A stretch of 64,000 nucleotides of DNA from an uncultured Nocardioides sp. (GCF_947488515.1 NZ_CANKZF010000002.1:1-64000), one strand, 5' to 3'; positions 9,500 to 17,807 are shown, counted from the stretch's first letter. The notes: a model not told the origin generated them from the letters alone. Translations and numbers: made by a program.

Positions 9500-10690
9500 A
9501 TGCGCCATGATCAGTGGGTGCGGAGCCTGGCCCTCGTCGCGGTGGTGCTGCTCGGCGCCCTGCCGCTCGCGGCCTGCGAGGACGAGCCGCCCCCGCCCGA
9601 GCGCCTGGAGATGACCTGGGCCGAGCACCCGCTGCCAGCCCACCCCGGCCCGCCCGGTCGTACGGTCGTGCGCGACGCCGTGGAGTGCGGCGAGGGGTGG
9701 TGGGTCGCCGGGGCGGTGTTCCTCGACCGGCCGACCGAGACCCGCGACACCCGTCCGGCGCTGTGGTTCTCCGCCGACCGGGAGGGGTGGGAGCCGGTGC
9801 CGATCGAGGCCCACACCTACTGGGGCCGTCGGGCGATCCTCAACTCGATCGCCTGCTCACGCGACCGGATCGCCGTGGTGGGGGCCCGGTCCGGCGGCGC
9901 CCACGGCAACCCGCGGGTGACGACCTTCTGGCTGGACGGCGAGACGCTCGTCGACGTACGCACCGTGTTCACCCAGTACGGCGGCGTCAGCGCGACCAAC
10001 GTCGGACCGATCGCGGGCGGGCCGGCCGGCTGGCTGATCACCGGCAACCGGACCTCGGGGCCCGGGGTGTGGGTCACGGACGACCCGCGCGAGTTCACGC
10101 TGGTCGAGGCCGAGCCCGGCCTGACCGACGACGGTGACCTGGAGTCGCTCGCGCAGGGCGCGGGCTGGACCGGCGAGGAGTGGCTCGTGGTCGGTGCGGG
10201 CGCCCGCACGGGCCGTCACCTCGACCCGGACCCGCTCGCCTGGACCTCGCCCGACGGCCTGTCGTGGACGCCCGAGGAGATGCCGGCGACGCCCGGGGCG
10301 CAGGACGCGCACCGCGTGACGCGTCTCGACGACGGACGGGTGCTGGCCGTGGGCCGCAGCGACGACACGTACGCCGCCTGGGTGCGCGACGACGACGGGT
10401 GGCAGGACCCGGTGGAGTTCGGCCGGATCGCGGACTCGTGGCGCGGGGCGCCGTACGTCGCCTCGCTGGCGACCACGCCGATCGGGGTGCTGGCGAGCGT
10501 CAGCACCGGCGACCACTACGAGCTGTGGCACACCGGCGACGGCCGGGACTGGCAGCGGGTGGAGGTGCCCCTCGAACCACAGACCGCCGGCGACCACACG
10601 TTGATGGTGGCCGCCGGCGGTGAGGTGCTGGTCGTCGCCGATGCGGGCGACGGCGGGCACGTGTGGGCAGGATCGCCCGTCAGCCCTTGA
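9500..10690 (+). CDS. Predicted lipoprotein, beta-propeller-like, function unknown
   Basis: A 396-residue exported protein. After a short N-terminus and hydrophobic stretch (LALVAVVLLGAL) comes the lipobox LPLAAC followed by an acidic/proline linker, so the mature protein should be lipid-anchored outside the membrane. The rest contains repeated WxxS.DG.W / VVGAR / GRVLAVGRS blocks, like the sialidase/BNR-type repeats in actinobacterial lipoproteins. I recognise no catalytic site. ATG at 9500 is used; GTG at 9518 would put the hydrophobic core nearer the start and is equally plausible. Divergent from recC; its 3' end overlaps the convergent CsbD gene by 11 bp. Confidence 0.75.
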   Translation: MRHDQWVRSLALVAVVLLGALPLAACEDEPPPPERLEMTWAEHPLPAHPGPPGRTVVRDAVECGEGWWVAGAVFLDRPTETRDTRPALWFSADREGWEPVPIEAHTYWGRRAILNSIACSRDRIAVVGARSGGAHGNPRVTTFWLDGETLVDVRTVFTQYGGVSATNVGPIAGGPAGWLITGNRTSGPGVWVTDDPREFTLVEAEPGLTDDGDLESLAQGAGWTGEEWLVVGAGARTGRHLDPDPLAWTSPDGLSWTPEEMPATPGAQDAHRVTRLDDGRVLAVGRSDDTYAAWVRDDDGWQDPVEFGRIADSWRGAPYVASLATTPIGVLASVSTGDHYELWHTGDGRDWQRVEVPLEPQTAGDHTLMVAAGGEVLVVADAGDGGHVWAGSPVSP

Positions 10691-10853
10691 AGGCGTCCTT
10701 GATCTTCTCGCCGGCCTGCTTGATGTTGGCGCCGGCCTGGTCGCCCTTGCCCTCGGCCTCGAGCTTCTCGTCGTCGGTCGCCTTGCCGGTGGCTTCCTTC
10801 GCCTTGCCCTTGAGCTCGTCGGTCTTGTTGTCGAACTTGTCGTCCAGACCCAT
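10680..10853 (-). CDS. CsbD-family stress protein
   Basis: A 57-residue hydrophilic protein of the CsbD family: the sequence opens MGLDDKFDNKTDELKGKAKE and continues with lysine/glutamate-rich repeats ending IKQAGEKIKDAFKG. CsbD-like proteins are abundant general-stress proteins of unclear biochemical role, typically under stress sigma factors. The start is the ATG at 10853, which has a strong AGGAGGA Shine-Dalgarno; an upstream in-frame extension is rejected because it has no site and unlike composition. Highly charged, no membrane segment, probably cytosolic and partly disordered. Confidence 0.9.
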   Translation of the reverse strand: MGLDDKFDNKTDELKGKAKEATGKATDDEKLEAEGKGDQAGANIKQAGEKIKDAFKG

Positions 10854-11003
10854 CGTCGTTCCTCCTGGTGTGTGGTCGGGGCGGACCAGGTGGTCCTGTC
10901 TTCCAACCTGCCACGGGGCTGGGTGCACACCACACCCGTGCGGGTGGACCGGGTCGCGGGGGTGCTCGGGCACCCGGGGTCGCCGGCCGCGATCGCCGAG
11001 GGG

Positions 11004-11186
11004 TCAGGGCGCCGGCAGCGACGCCGGGAGGGAGTCGTCGGTGCCGGCGAGCTGCGGGCGGGGACGTTCCGGGGGACGGGTGTTCTCGATCTCGTCGGCG
11101 CGAAGCGCGTCCATGCGCCAGATGACGGCGCAGCCGACGATCGCGACGAGGATGGCGGCGGTGCTGATGAGGATCATGGCGAGCAT
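11004..11186 (-). CDS. Small single-span membrane protein
   Basis: A 60-residue protein with one predicted transmembrane helix (MILISTAAILVAIVGCAVIW, residues 4-23) and a hydrophilic proline/arginine-rich C-terminal tail. ATG at 11186 is preceded by AGGAG at good spacing, which supports translation. No family recognised. It is divergent from the MerR-DICT gene across a 109-bp region with two palindromes, so it may be that regulator's target. Confidence 0.65.
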   Translation of the reverse strand: MLAMILISTAAILVAIVGCAVIWRMDALRADEIENTRPPERPRPQLAGTDDSLPASLPAP

Positions 11187-11226
11187 GGGAGTCTCCTGGG
11201 ACGAGGGCGGATGTGACGAAAATCTC

Positions 11227-11260
11227 TACATACCTGTATAAGTTATCCAGACACGTCTGG
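11227..11260. promoter_or_regulatory. Two palindromes in a divergent promoter region
   Basis: Between the small membrane gene (minus) and the MerR-DICT gene (plus) lie TACATACCTGTA (11227-11238, TACA/TGTA arms) and CCAGACACGTCTGG (11247-11260, six-base perfect arms). The local sequence is unusually AT-rich for this genome, as expected for promoters. MerR proteins bind such dyads between promoter elements, so autoregulation and control of the divergent gene are likely; this is inference. Confidence 0.5.
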
Positions 11261-11295
11261 CAAGGTCAGGCGGTGCACTTTCTGAGGAGGGCCAC

Positions 11296-12144
11296 GTGGC
11301 GGACCGGGTCGCGGAAGGGTTCAGCATCGGCGTGCTGGCGGCGCGCGCGGGCGTGACGCCGGGGGTGCTGCGCACCTGGGAGAACCGGTTCGGCTTCCCC
11401 CGCGGCGAGCGCTCGGCCTCGGGCCACCGCCGCTTCACCGATGTCGACGTGGCGCTGGTGCGTCAGGTGCTGGAGGTCCGCGACTCCGGCCTCCCGCTCC
11501 AGGTGGCGATCGACTCCGTGGTGCGGGCGCAGGAGGTCGGCGAGGAGCGGTCGGCCTTCGCCGCGGCCGCCGAGGCCGTCGCCGGCGTACGTCCGCTCCG
11601 CCTGCACCGGCGCGCTCTGATCGCCGCCTCCCACGCGGTCGAGGACGAGGTCCTCGCCCGCGGTGACCGGTCGGTCGTGCTGGGCGCGTTCCAGCTCGGC
11701 CACCGCTACGCGTCCTCGCAGAACCGCTGGGAGGAGCTCGGCCGCACCGCGGCCTGGGCCGCGGTCGTGGCGGACTTCGACGCCGACGCCGACCTGGACG
11801 CCGACCTCGAGGCCTCCCCGGTGCGGTGCCAGCTGCCGGGCGACTCCCCGCTGCGCCGGGAGTGGGCCGTGGTCTGCCTCGGCGAGTCGTACGCCGCCGT
11901 CGTGGCCGCGTGGGAGGTGCCGGCCGCGCAGGGTCCGCAGACCTACGAGGCGGTCATCAGCACCCACCGCGGAGTCGCGACGGCGGCCGGTCGGGTGCTC
12001 GCCGGGGTCGTGCGCGCGGCGGGGGGCGACGTACCCCCGGCGGCGGCGCGCCTCCTCGACGTGACCGCTCCGGTGCGGACGACGTCCGCGGTCGACGCCG
12101 ACCGCACTTGGCTGCGCGCCCTCGCCGAGCTCGACCCGCGCTGA
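11296..12144 (+). CDS. MerR-family regulator with C-terminal DICT sensory domain
   Basis: A 282-residue DNA-binding regulator. Residues about 9-75 form a MerR winged helix-turn-helix (FSIGVLAARAGVTPGVLRTW, then GHRRFTDVDVALV). The C-terminal part (about 110-270) has the layout of the DICT domain, including VVLGAFQLGHRYASSQNRWEELG; this domain is found with diguanylate cyclases and MerR-type regulators and is thought to sense light or redox signals. GTG start at 11296 follows GAGGAGG by eight bases. The dyads upstream are plausible operators. The ligand is unknown. Confidence 0.85.
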   Translation: MADRVAEGFSIGVLAARAGVTPGVLRTWENRFGFPRGERSASGHRRFTDVDVALVRQVLEVRDSGLPLQVAIDSVVRAQEVGEERSAFAAAAEAVAGVRPLRLHRRALIAASHAVEDEVLARGDRSVVLGAFQLGHRYASSQNRWEELGRTAAWAAVVADFDADADLDADLEASPVRCQLPGDSPLRREWAVVCLGESYAAVVAAWEVPAAQGPQTYEAVISTHRGVATAAGRVLAGVVRAAGGDVPPAAARLLDVTAPVRTTSAVDADRTWLRALAELDPR

Positions 12145-12216
12145 CGCAGAGGTCGCCTGGGCCTGCTCACCCGTGAGGGGGTGGGCGCGGGCCGGGCCGC
12201 GAGTAGCGTCGCGAGG

Positions 12217-12681
12217 ATGGCCGATGACGCACGCGACGAGACCCCGCAGGAGCGGGCGGACCGCAACTGGAACGAGCTGCTGCAGGAGCTCCGCGTGAGC
12301 CAGACCGGCGTCCAGGTGCTCGCCGGCTTCCTGGTCACGCTCCCGTTCCAGTCGCGGTTCGAGGAGCTCGACTCCTTCCAGCGGGCCTGGTACGTCTGCC
12401 TCCTCGCGCTCGCGTTGAGCACCGTCGGCGTGATGCTCGCCCCCGTGGCCATCCACCGGCGCGTGTTCCAGTCCGACGCCAAGCCGGAGCTCGTCCAGGC
12501 GGGCCACCGGCTGACCAGCGTGGCCCTCGGGATGATCGCCGTGCTGATGGGCGGGATCTTCTTCCTCGTCGTCGACATGGTCTTCGATCGGAAGGCAGCA
12601 GCGGCGGGCGCGGTGGGCGCCGTGGTCGTGCTCGCGGGCCTGCTGCTCGTGCTGCCGAAGCGGGTCGCGAGCGACAGCTGA
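12217..12681 (+). CDS. DUF6328-type four-helix membrane protein
   Basis: A 154-residue membrane protein. After a charged cytosolic N-terminus (ERADRNWNELLQELRVSQTG) come hydrophobic segments at about 38-50, 65-88, 107-127 and 133-150. The N-terminal block ELLQELRV-QTGVQ-L-GFLL is typical of the DUF6328 family, whose function is unknown. ATG at 12217 is chosen since it starts the conserved part; the site has only a close GAGG, so initiation may be weak or leaderless. Confidence 0.7.
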   Translation: MADDARDETPQERADRNWNELLQELRVSQTGVQVLAGFLVTLPFQSRFEELDSFQRAWYVCLLALALSTVGVMLAPVAIHRRVFQSDAKPELVQAGHRLTSVALGMIAVLMGGIFFLVVDMVFDRKAAAAGAVGAVVVLAGLLLVLPKRVASDS

Positions 12682-12715
12682 CGAGGTGGTGCTCGTCGTG
12701 AGTCCGCTTCGCAGT

Positions 12716-12753
12716 TGAGACATCAGTGTCTCATGTGAGACACTGATGTCTCA
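12716..12753. promoter_or_regulatory. Double palindromic operator upstream of the TetR/efflux operon
   Basis: Two copies of TGAGACA-N4-TGTCTCA (12716-12733 and 12736-12753) are separated by TG. The spacers are TCAG and CTGA, so the two copies are also exact reverse complements: an 18-2-18 perfect inverted repeat. It ends 17 bases before the TetR start and about five bases before its Shine-Dalgarno. This geometry suits two TetR dimers repressing their own operon. Confidence 0.85.
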
Positions 12754-12770
12754 CTGCGAGAGGAACGGCC

Positions 12771-13331
12771 ATGCCGAACCGCGACGACGTGCTGGGCGCC
12801 GCCCAGCGCATGCTCAACGCCGACCCTGCGGCGTCGATGGCCGGGATCGCCGAGGCCGTCGGCATCAGCCGCGCCACGATGCACCGCCACTTCGACTCCC
12901 GCGAGGCCCTGCTCGTCGAGCTCGGCACGCGCTCGCTGGACCGGTGGGAGCAGCGCCTCGACGAGGCCGGTGTGGAGGCGCTCGCGGCCGAGGGTGACCC
13001 GGTCCGCCTGCGCGAGGCGCTCGAGGTGCTCGTGCTCGCCTACGTCGACGACTCCGACGCGTTCGGCTTCGCGCTGACCGACCACGTCATCCTCGCCAAC
13101 GCGGCGCTCGAGGAGCGGACGCAGGTCCTCGCCGACCGCGAGGCGGTGCTGGTCGCGGCGGCGCAGGAGGCTGGTGTGCTTCGGCGCGACCTGCCCCTGC
13201 GCTGGTTCGGCCACGTGACCTACGGCCTCCTGGTCGCAGCGCGCGAGGCCGTCCGCATCGGTGACATCGCCCGGCGCGACGCCGGGCAGCTCGTGCTGTC
13301 GTCCCTGCTCGCCGGCGTGGCGACGCGATGA
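12771..13331 (+). CDS. TetR-family repressor of the adjacent efflux pump
   Basis: A 186-residue regulator. The N-terminal helix-turn-helix reads SMAGIAEAVGISRATMHRHF (about residues 22-41), followed by DSREALLVEL and a helical ligand-binding domain. ATG at 12771 has GAGAGGA upstream. Its stop overlaps the start of the DHA2 transporter (ATGA), so the two are translated together; the twin palindromes just upstream are the obvious operator. By analogy with QacR-QacA type pairs it would release DNA when a toxic compound binds. The inducer is unknown. Confidence 0.9.
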   Translation: MPNRDDVLGAAQRMLNADPAASMAGIAEAVGISRATMHRHFDSREALLVELGTRSLDRWEQRLDEAGVEALAAEGDPVRLREALEVLVLAYVDDSDAFGFALTDHVILANAALEERTQVLADREAVLVAAAQEAGVLRRDLPLRWFGHVTYGLLVAAREAVRIGDIARRDAGQLVLSSLLAGVATR

Positions 13332-14818
13332 CCACGCACCGGCACACGCACCTCGACCCGCCACGGGTGGAGCTCGACCCCCGGCGCTGGTGGGCGCTCG
13401 CCGTCCTGGCCGCCAGCCTGCTCGTGGTCGTGATGGACATGACCATCCTCAACGTCGCCCTGCCCGAGATGGCCGCCGAGCTGCACCTCACCTCGGTCTC
13501 CCAGCTGTGGGTCGTCGACGCGTACGCCCTCGCGCTGGCCGGCCTGCTCATCCCGGTCACCGCGCTCGGCGACCGCTGGGGACGCAAGCGGATGCTGCTC
13601 ACGGGCTACGCCGCCTTCGCCGTCGGCTCGATCGCCATCCTCTGGGCGGACAGCGCCGCCGCCGTCATCGTGATCCGTGCCCTGCTCGGCATCGGGGGCG
13701 CGATGGTGATGCCCTCGACGCTGTCGCTGATCCGCGCCGTCTTCACCGACGCCCGCGAGCGCACGCTCGCCCTCAGTGTCTGGGGTGCCACGGCCGCCCT
13801 CGGCGCGGCCGTCGGACCCGTGGTCGGCGGTGCCCTGCTGGAGCGGTTCAGCTGGCACGCCGCCTTCCTGGTCAACGTGCCGCTGATGGTGGTCGCGATC
13901 GTGGCCGCCGCCTGGTTGCTGCGGGAGAACCGGTCGGCCCGCCCCGGCCGCATCGACCTCGTCGGGGTGCTCCTGTCGGCCGGCGGCATGACGGCGTTCG
14001 TCTACGCCGCCAAGCTGCTGGGCAAGCACGGCCCGGAGCTCCCCACCCTCGTGCTGCTCGTGCTGGGCGTCGGGATGCTGGCCGCCTTCGCCCGCAAGGC
14101 CCTCACCTCCGACCGTCCGATGCTCGACGTCCGCCTGTTCGCCGAGCCGGTGCTCCGGGCAGGCGTCGTGGCGGCGCTGGCCAGCAGTGCCGCGATGGCG
14201 GCGGTTCTCTTCGTGGGCAGCCAGTGGCTCCAGCTCGTCGAGGGCTGGAGCCCGCTGGAGGCGGGCCTCGCGCTGCTGCCGCTCGCGGTCGGCGCGATGG
14301 TCGCGTCGCCCTTCGCGCCCGCGCTGGCGGAGCGGACCAGCCCCCGCATCGTGCTGTCCGGCGGTCTGCTCGTGCTCGCGGTCGGGCTCGGGCTGCTCGC
14401 GGTCGTGCCGACGACGTACGTCTGGGTCGCGGTGGCCTTCGGCGTCGTCGGGCTCGGCACCTCGTCCCTCGGCCTCGGCTCGGCCCTCATCATGGGCACG
14501 GCCACCGACGACCAGGCCGGCTCCGCCGCGGCGGTCGAGGAGATCACCTACGAGCTCGGCGCCGTCCTGGGCATCACCTTCCTGGGCAGCCTCGTCGGTG
14601 CGGTCTACCGAGCCGGGCTGCCCGCCGGCGCGGACGGCGCCGCGCGAGAGTCCGTCGCGGGCGCCGTCGGCGGGCCGTGGTTCGCCGAGGCCGCCGACGC
14701 GTTCGTCACCGCCTTCGCCTCGGTCGGAGCGGTCGGGGCCGTGCTCGCCGGAGTGTCGGCGTACGCCGTCTGGCGGCTGGTGCCGGCCGACCTCACCCTG
14801 GACGACGCCCACCACTGA
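13328..14818 (+). CDS. DHA2-type multidrug efflux MFS transporter
   Basis: A 496-residue inner-membrane drug:proton antiporter with about 14 transmembrane helices, as in QacA/EmrB (DHA2) proteins. Typical signatures are VVVMDMTILNVALPEM in helix 1, the SQLWVVDAYALALAGLL block in helix 2, GDRWGRKR in the loop between helices 2 and 3, and the antiporter motif C-like run GATAALGAAVGPVVGG in helix 5. Coupled to the TetR gene by ATGA overlap and presumably controlled by it. Substrates cannot be told from sequence; lipophilic cations or antiseptics are usual for this subfamily. Confidence 0.92.
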   Translation: MTTHRHTHLDPPRVELDPRRWWALAVLAASLLVVVMDMTILNVALPEMAAELHLTSVSQLWVVDAYALALAGLLIPVTALGDRWGRKRMLLTGYAAFAVGSIAILWADSAAAVIVIRALLGIGGAMVMPSTLSLIRAVFTDARERTLALSVWGATAALGAAVGPVVGGALLERFSWHAAFLVNVPLMVVAIVAAAWLLRENRSARPGRIDLVGVLLSAGGMTAFVYAAKLLGKHGPELPTLVLLVLGVGMLAAFARKALTSDRPMLDVRLFAEPVLRAGVVAALASSAAMAAVLFVGSQWLQLVEGWSPLEAGLALLPLAVGAMVASPFAPALAERTSPRIVLSGGLLVLAVGLGLLAVVPTTYVWVAVAFGVVGLGTSSLGLGSALIMGTATDDQAGSAAAVEEITYELGAVLGITFLGSLVGAVYRAGLPAGADGAARESVAGAVGGPWFAEAADAFVTAFASVGAVGAVLAGVSAYAVWRLVPADLTLDDAHH

Positions 14819-14840
14819 CGGTTTGGTCACGCCAACCTAA

Positions 14841-14866
14841 TGACCTAAGGTTCGAGCCTCAGGTCA
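14841..14866. promoter_or_regulatory. 26-bp palindromic operator upstream of the second TetR gene
   Basis: TGACCT-AAGGTTC and GAGCCTC-AGGTCA form an imperfect 13+13 dyad with two mismatches. It ends a few bases before the AGGAAGGA Shine-Dalgarno of the downstream TetR gene, a position suited to autorepression. Confidence 0.7.
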
Positions 14867-14882
14867 TCAGGAAGGAGTCGTC

Positions 14883-15461
14883 GTGCCACGCGCAGGACTC
14901 ACGAGCGCCCGGGTCGCGGAGGCCGCCGCCGACCTCGCCGACGACGTCGGGCTCGACGGGGTGACGCTGACCGCGCTCGCCAAGCACTTCGGGGTCGCGA
15001 CCCCCAGCCTGTACACGCACGTCCGCAGCGGAGCCGACGTCCGCACCCGGGTCGCGCTGCTGGCCCTGGACGAGACCGCCGGCCTGGTCGCCGACGCCCT
15101 GGCCGGGGTCAGCGGCCGCTCCGCGCTGGCGGCCGTCGGCGGCGTCTGGCGCGGCTACGCCCGCCGGCACCCCGGCCGCTACGCCGCCACGCGGCTGCCG
15201 CTCGACGCGTCGACCGCCGCTGCCAGTGCCGGCCCCCGCCACGCCGAGCTGTCGCGCGCGGCGCTGCGGGGCTACGCCCTGTCCGGCGACGACGAGACGC
15301 ACGCCGTACGCCTGCTCGGCGCCACGTTCCACGGCTACGCCGCGCTCGACGCGGCCGGCGCCTTCAGTCACGGCGGGCCGTCCGCGCCCGCGTCCGACGA
15401 CACGTGGGAGCGCGTGATCGACGGCCTCGACACCCTGCTCCGCTCCTGGGAGACCCGATGA
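14883..15461 (+). CDS. TetR-family regulator with WHG-type C-terminal domain
   Basis: A 192-residue regulator. The DNA-binding part contains VTLTALAKHFGVATPSLYTH (about residues 28-47), ending in the S-LY-H motif common in TetR proteins. The C-terminal domain (about 85-185), with RRHPGRYAA and LGATFHGYAALDAAGAF, fits the WHG/TetR_C_33 class. Start is GTG at 14883 with AGGAAGGA upstream. The gene overlaps the SGNH hydrolase gene by ATGA, so both form an operon, probably autoregulated through the 14841-14866 dyad. Confidence 0.88.
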   Translation: MPRAGLTSARVAEAAADLADDVGLDGVTLTALAKHFGVATPSLYTHVRSGADVRTRVALLALDETAGLVADALAGVSGRSALAAVGGVWRGYARRHPGRYAATRLPLDASTAAASAGPRHAELSRAALRGYALSGDDETHAVRLLGATFHGYAALDAAGAFSHGGPSAPASDDTWERVIDGLDTLLRSWETR

Positions 15462-16588
15462 CCGACCTGTCCCTCGACGCCCTGGCTGCCCTCGTGAAGG
15501 GGGCCCTCGAGCTCGAGCGCACCGGCCGCGGCCTGCTGCCCCACCGGTTGCCCGCGTGGGCGCGGCGCCAGTCCGACGACCCGCAGCTCCACCTCGTCGA
15601 GGCCCAGCCCGCCGGCGTACGCCTCGCGCTGCGCACCGGGGCCACCCGCCTCGAGCTCGACGTGCTGCCCACCAAGCGGCGCTACGTCGGCGCCCCGGCG
15701 CGGCCCGACGGCTGGTACGACGTGCTGGTCGGCGGCGAGCTCGTCGACCGTCAGCAGGCGCCCGGCGGCAACGTGCTCGACGTAGACATGATGACCGGCG
15801 CCAGCACCTTCACCGCCGGAGAGCCGACGACCCTCGTCCTCGCGCTGCCCGCGGGCGAGGCGGACGTCGAGGTCTGGTTGCCCCACGACGAGCAGACCGA
15901 GCTGATCGCCCTGCGGGCGGACGCCCCGGTGGCCCCGGTCGTGGACGACCGTCGCCGCTGGGTGCACCACGGGAGCTCCATCAGCCACGGCTCCGTCGCG
16001 GTCCACCCGACCGAGCCGTGGCCGGTCGTCGCCGCCCGGCTGGCGGGGCTCGACCTGGTCAACCTCGGCCTCGGCGGCAGCGCCCTGCTGGACCCGTTCG
16101 TCGCCCGCACCATCCGCGACACCCCGGCCGACGTGATCAGCCTCAAGCTCGGGATCAACCTGGTCAACCAGGACCTGCTGCGCCGTCGCGCCCTGGGACC
16201 GGCCCTTCACGGCTGGCTCGACACGATCCGCGACGGCCACCCCACCACGCCGATCCGTCTCGTCTCGTCCGTCTTCTGCGGCATCCACGAGAGCGTGCCC
16301 GGGCCGACCGGACCCGACATGCAGGCGCTCGCCGAGGGCCGCGTCGCCTTCGTCGCCACCGGCGACCCGGAGGCGGTGGCTCGAGGAGCGCTGACCCTCG
16401 AGGTGGTGCGCGAGGTGCTTGCCGAGGTCGTCGATCGGCGCGACGACCCCCACCTGTCGTACGTCGACGGGCTCGCGCTCTACGGCCCGGCGGACGCCGA
16501 ACGCCTGCCGCTGCCCGACAGCCTCCACCCCGACTCCGCCACCCACCGGCTCATCGGCGAGCGGTTCGCGGCGCTCGGGGACTGGTAG
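15458..16588 (+). CDS. SGNH/GDSL-type esterase or acylhydrolase
   Basis: A 376-residue protein with an N-terminal beta-rich domain (about 1-165) and a C-terminal SGNH hydrolase domain (about 165-376), the arrangement of the Lipase_GDSL_3-type family. Block I is HHGSSISHG with the nucleophile serine, block II LGLGGSALLDPF with glycine, block III KLGINLVN with asparagine and block V DSLHPD with Asp and His. No signal peptide, so cytosolic. Likely deacetylates a sugar or polyketide-type ester; substrate unknown. Coupled to the TetR gene upstream. Its 3' end faces the tandem palindrome cluster. Confidence 0.85.
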   Translation: MTDLSLDALAALVKGALELERTGRGLLPHRLPAWARRQSDDPQLHLVEAQPAGVRLALRTGATRLELDVLPTKRRYVGAPARPDGWYDVLVGGELVDRQQAPGGNVLDVDMMTGASTFTAGEPTTLVLALPAGEADVEVWLPHDEQTELIALRADAPVAPVVDDRRRWVHHGSSISHGSVAVHPTEPWPVVAARLAGLDLVNLGLGGSALLDPFVARTIRDTPADVISLKLGINLVNQDLLRRRALGPALHGWLDTIRDGHPTTPIRLVSSVFCGIHESVPGPTGPDMQALAEGRVAFVATGDPEAVARGALTLEVVREVLAEVVDRRDDPHLSYVDGLALYGPADAERLPLPDSLHPDSATHRLIGERFAALGDW

Positions 16589-16606
16589 CCGGGCTCCGCC
16601 CTCGAT

Positions 16607-16805
16607 GGTGGCGGCACATGGCAGCGGAGGTGCGGTCGGAGGTGCGATCTGCCGCCACCTTGGCGGGGTCGCTGTCGATGGTGGCGGCACATGGCAGCGG
16701 AGGTGCGGTCGGAGGTGCGATCTGCCGCCACCTTGGCGGGCCCGCCCTGGATGGTGGCGGCACACAGCAGCGGAGGTGCCGTCCGACCTGCGATCTGCCG
16801 CCACC
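16607..16805. repeat. Three tandem 73-bp-period palindromic repeats
   Basis: Copies at 16607-16659, 16680-16732 and 16753-16805 are each 53 bp and start exactly 73 bp apart. Each begins GGTGGCGGCA and ends TGCCGCCACC, a perfect 10-bp stem, with a conserved interior (GCAGCGGAGGTGC, CGATC). Copies 1 and 2 are almost identical; copy 3 has diverged. The cluster fills the gap between two convergent genes (SGNH hydrolase and formylglycine enzyme), so it could terminate both transcripts. Not a CRISPR: the units are palindromes with near-identical spacers. Confidence 0.85.
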
Positions 16806-16832
16806 CCCGACGGGCGGCACACCCACGCGCCG

Positions 16833-17807
16833 TCAGGCGTCGTTCGCGCAGCGGAAGCCGATGTTGCCCGAGGAGGACTCGGCGGTGTTGGAGGAGCGCG
16901 CCGCGACGCGGTAGCGGTTGCAGTAGCTGTCGTGGCAGAGGTAGGACCCGCCGCGCATGACCCGGCTGACGAGGCCGTCGGCCGTGTCGTCCGGCTCCGC
17001 CGCGAGCGGGTCGGCGACCGGGTCAACCCCGGCGCGGTCGGCGTACTCCGTCGGGCGGAACGCGTCCTGGCACCACTCCCACACGTTGCCGACGGTGTTG
17101 TGCAGCCCGTAGCCGTTGGGTTGGAACGCGGTCGCGGGCGCGGTGGTGAGGTGGCCGTCCTCGAGCGTGTTGTGCCGGGGGAAGTCGCCCTGCCAGATGT
17201 TGCAGCGCCAGCGGCCGCCGTGGGTGAGCTCGTCGCCCCAGGGGTAGCGCGCGCGGTCGAGCCCGCCGCGGGCGGCGTGCTCCCACTCGGCCTCGGTCGG
17301 CAGTCGCTTGCCGGCCCAGCGGCAGTAGGACTGGGCGTCACGCCAGGAGACGTGCACGACCGGGTGGTTCTGCAGGTCGCCGATGTCCGAGAGCGGCCCG
17401 GCCGGGTGGCGCCAGTCGGCACCCCGCACGGCCAGCCACCACGGCACGCCGGCGGCCCGCTGGAGGACGTCGGCCGGTGCGGCCCGCACGGCGAGGTGGA
17501 ACACCGCGGACACGCCGTCGCGCTCCGCCTCGGTCACGTGGCCCGTGGCCTTCACGAAGGTGGCGAACTGCGCGTTGGTCACGGCCTTGGTGTCGATGAG
17601 GTACGGCGACACGCGGACCGCGTGCACGGGGCCCTCCCCGTCGGCGACGTAGCCGTCACCGTGGCTGTCGCCCATCCAGAACGTCGATCCCGGGATCCGG
17701 ACCTGGCCGCGGGTGCTCCGCTCGCCGGTCCGCACCTCCGACGCCGCGGCACCGGGGTCGGTGCGGCCGGCCGTCGGCGCACAGCAGGAGGCCGGTTCGG
17801 TGGTCAT
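16833..17807 (-). CDS. Formylglycine-generating enzyme (sulfatase activator)
   Basis: A 324-residue aerobic formylglycine-generating enzyme, which oxidises the active-site cysteine of sulfatases to formylglycine with O2 and copper. Family blocks: WMGDS near residue 45, PVVHVSWRDAQSYCRWAGKR, LPTEAEWEHAARGG, YPWG, NTVGNVWEW and GGSYLCHDSYCNRYR. Cys291 and Cys296 in the CHDSYC motif match the two catalytic cysteines of true FGE, which distinguishes it from other FGE-sulfatase-domain proteins. A small N-terminal CC motif (residues 8-9) is extra. Divergent from its likely substrate, the sulfatase at 17883. Probably cytosolic. Confidence 0.92.
   Translation of the reverse strand: MTTEPASCCAPTAGRTDPGAAASEVRTGERSTRGQVRIPGSTFWMGDSHGDGYVADGEGPVHAVRVSPYLIDTKAVTNAQFATFVKATGHVTEAERDGVSAVFHLAVRAAPADVLQRAAGVPWWLAVRGADWRHPAGPLSDIGDLQNHPVVHVSWRDAQSYCRWAGKRLPTEAEWEHAARGGLDRARYPWGDELTHGGRWRCNIWQGDFPRHNTLEDGHLTTAPATAFQPNGYGLHNTVGNVWEWCQDAFRPTEYADRAGVDPVADPLAAEPDDTADGLVSRVMRGGSYLCHDSYCNRYRVAARSSNTAESSSGNIGFRCANDA

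Noticed and set aside
16607..16805. Possible CRISPR array
   Set aside because: Only three units, each palindromic, with spacers of about 20 bp that are near-identical. No cas genes nearby.
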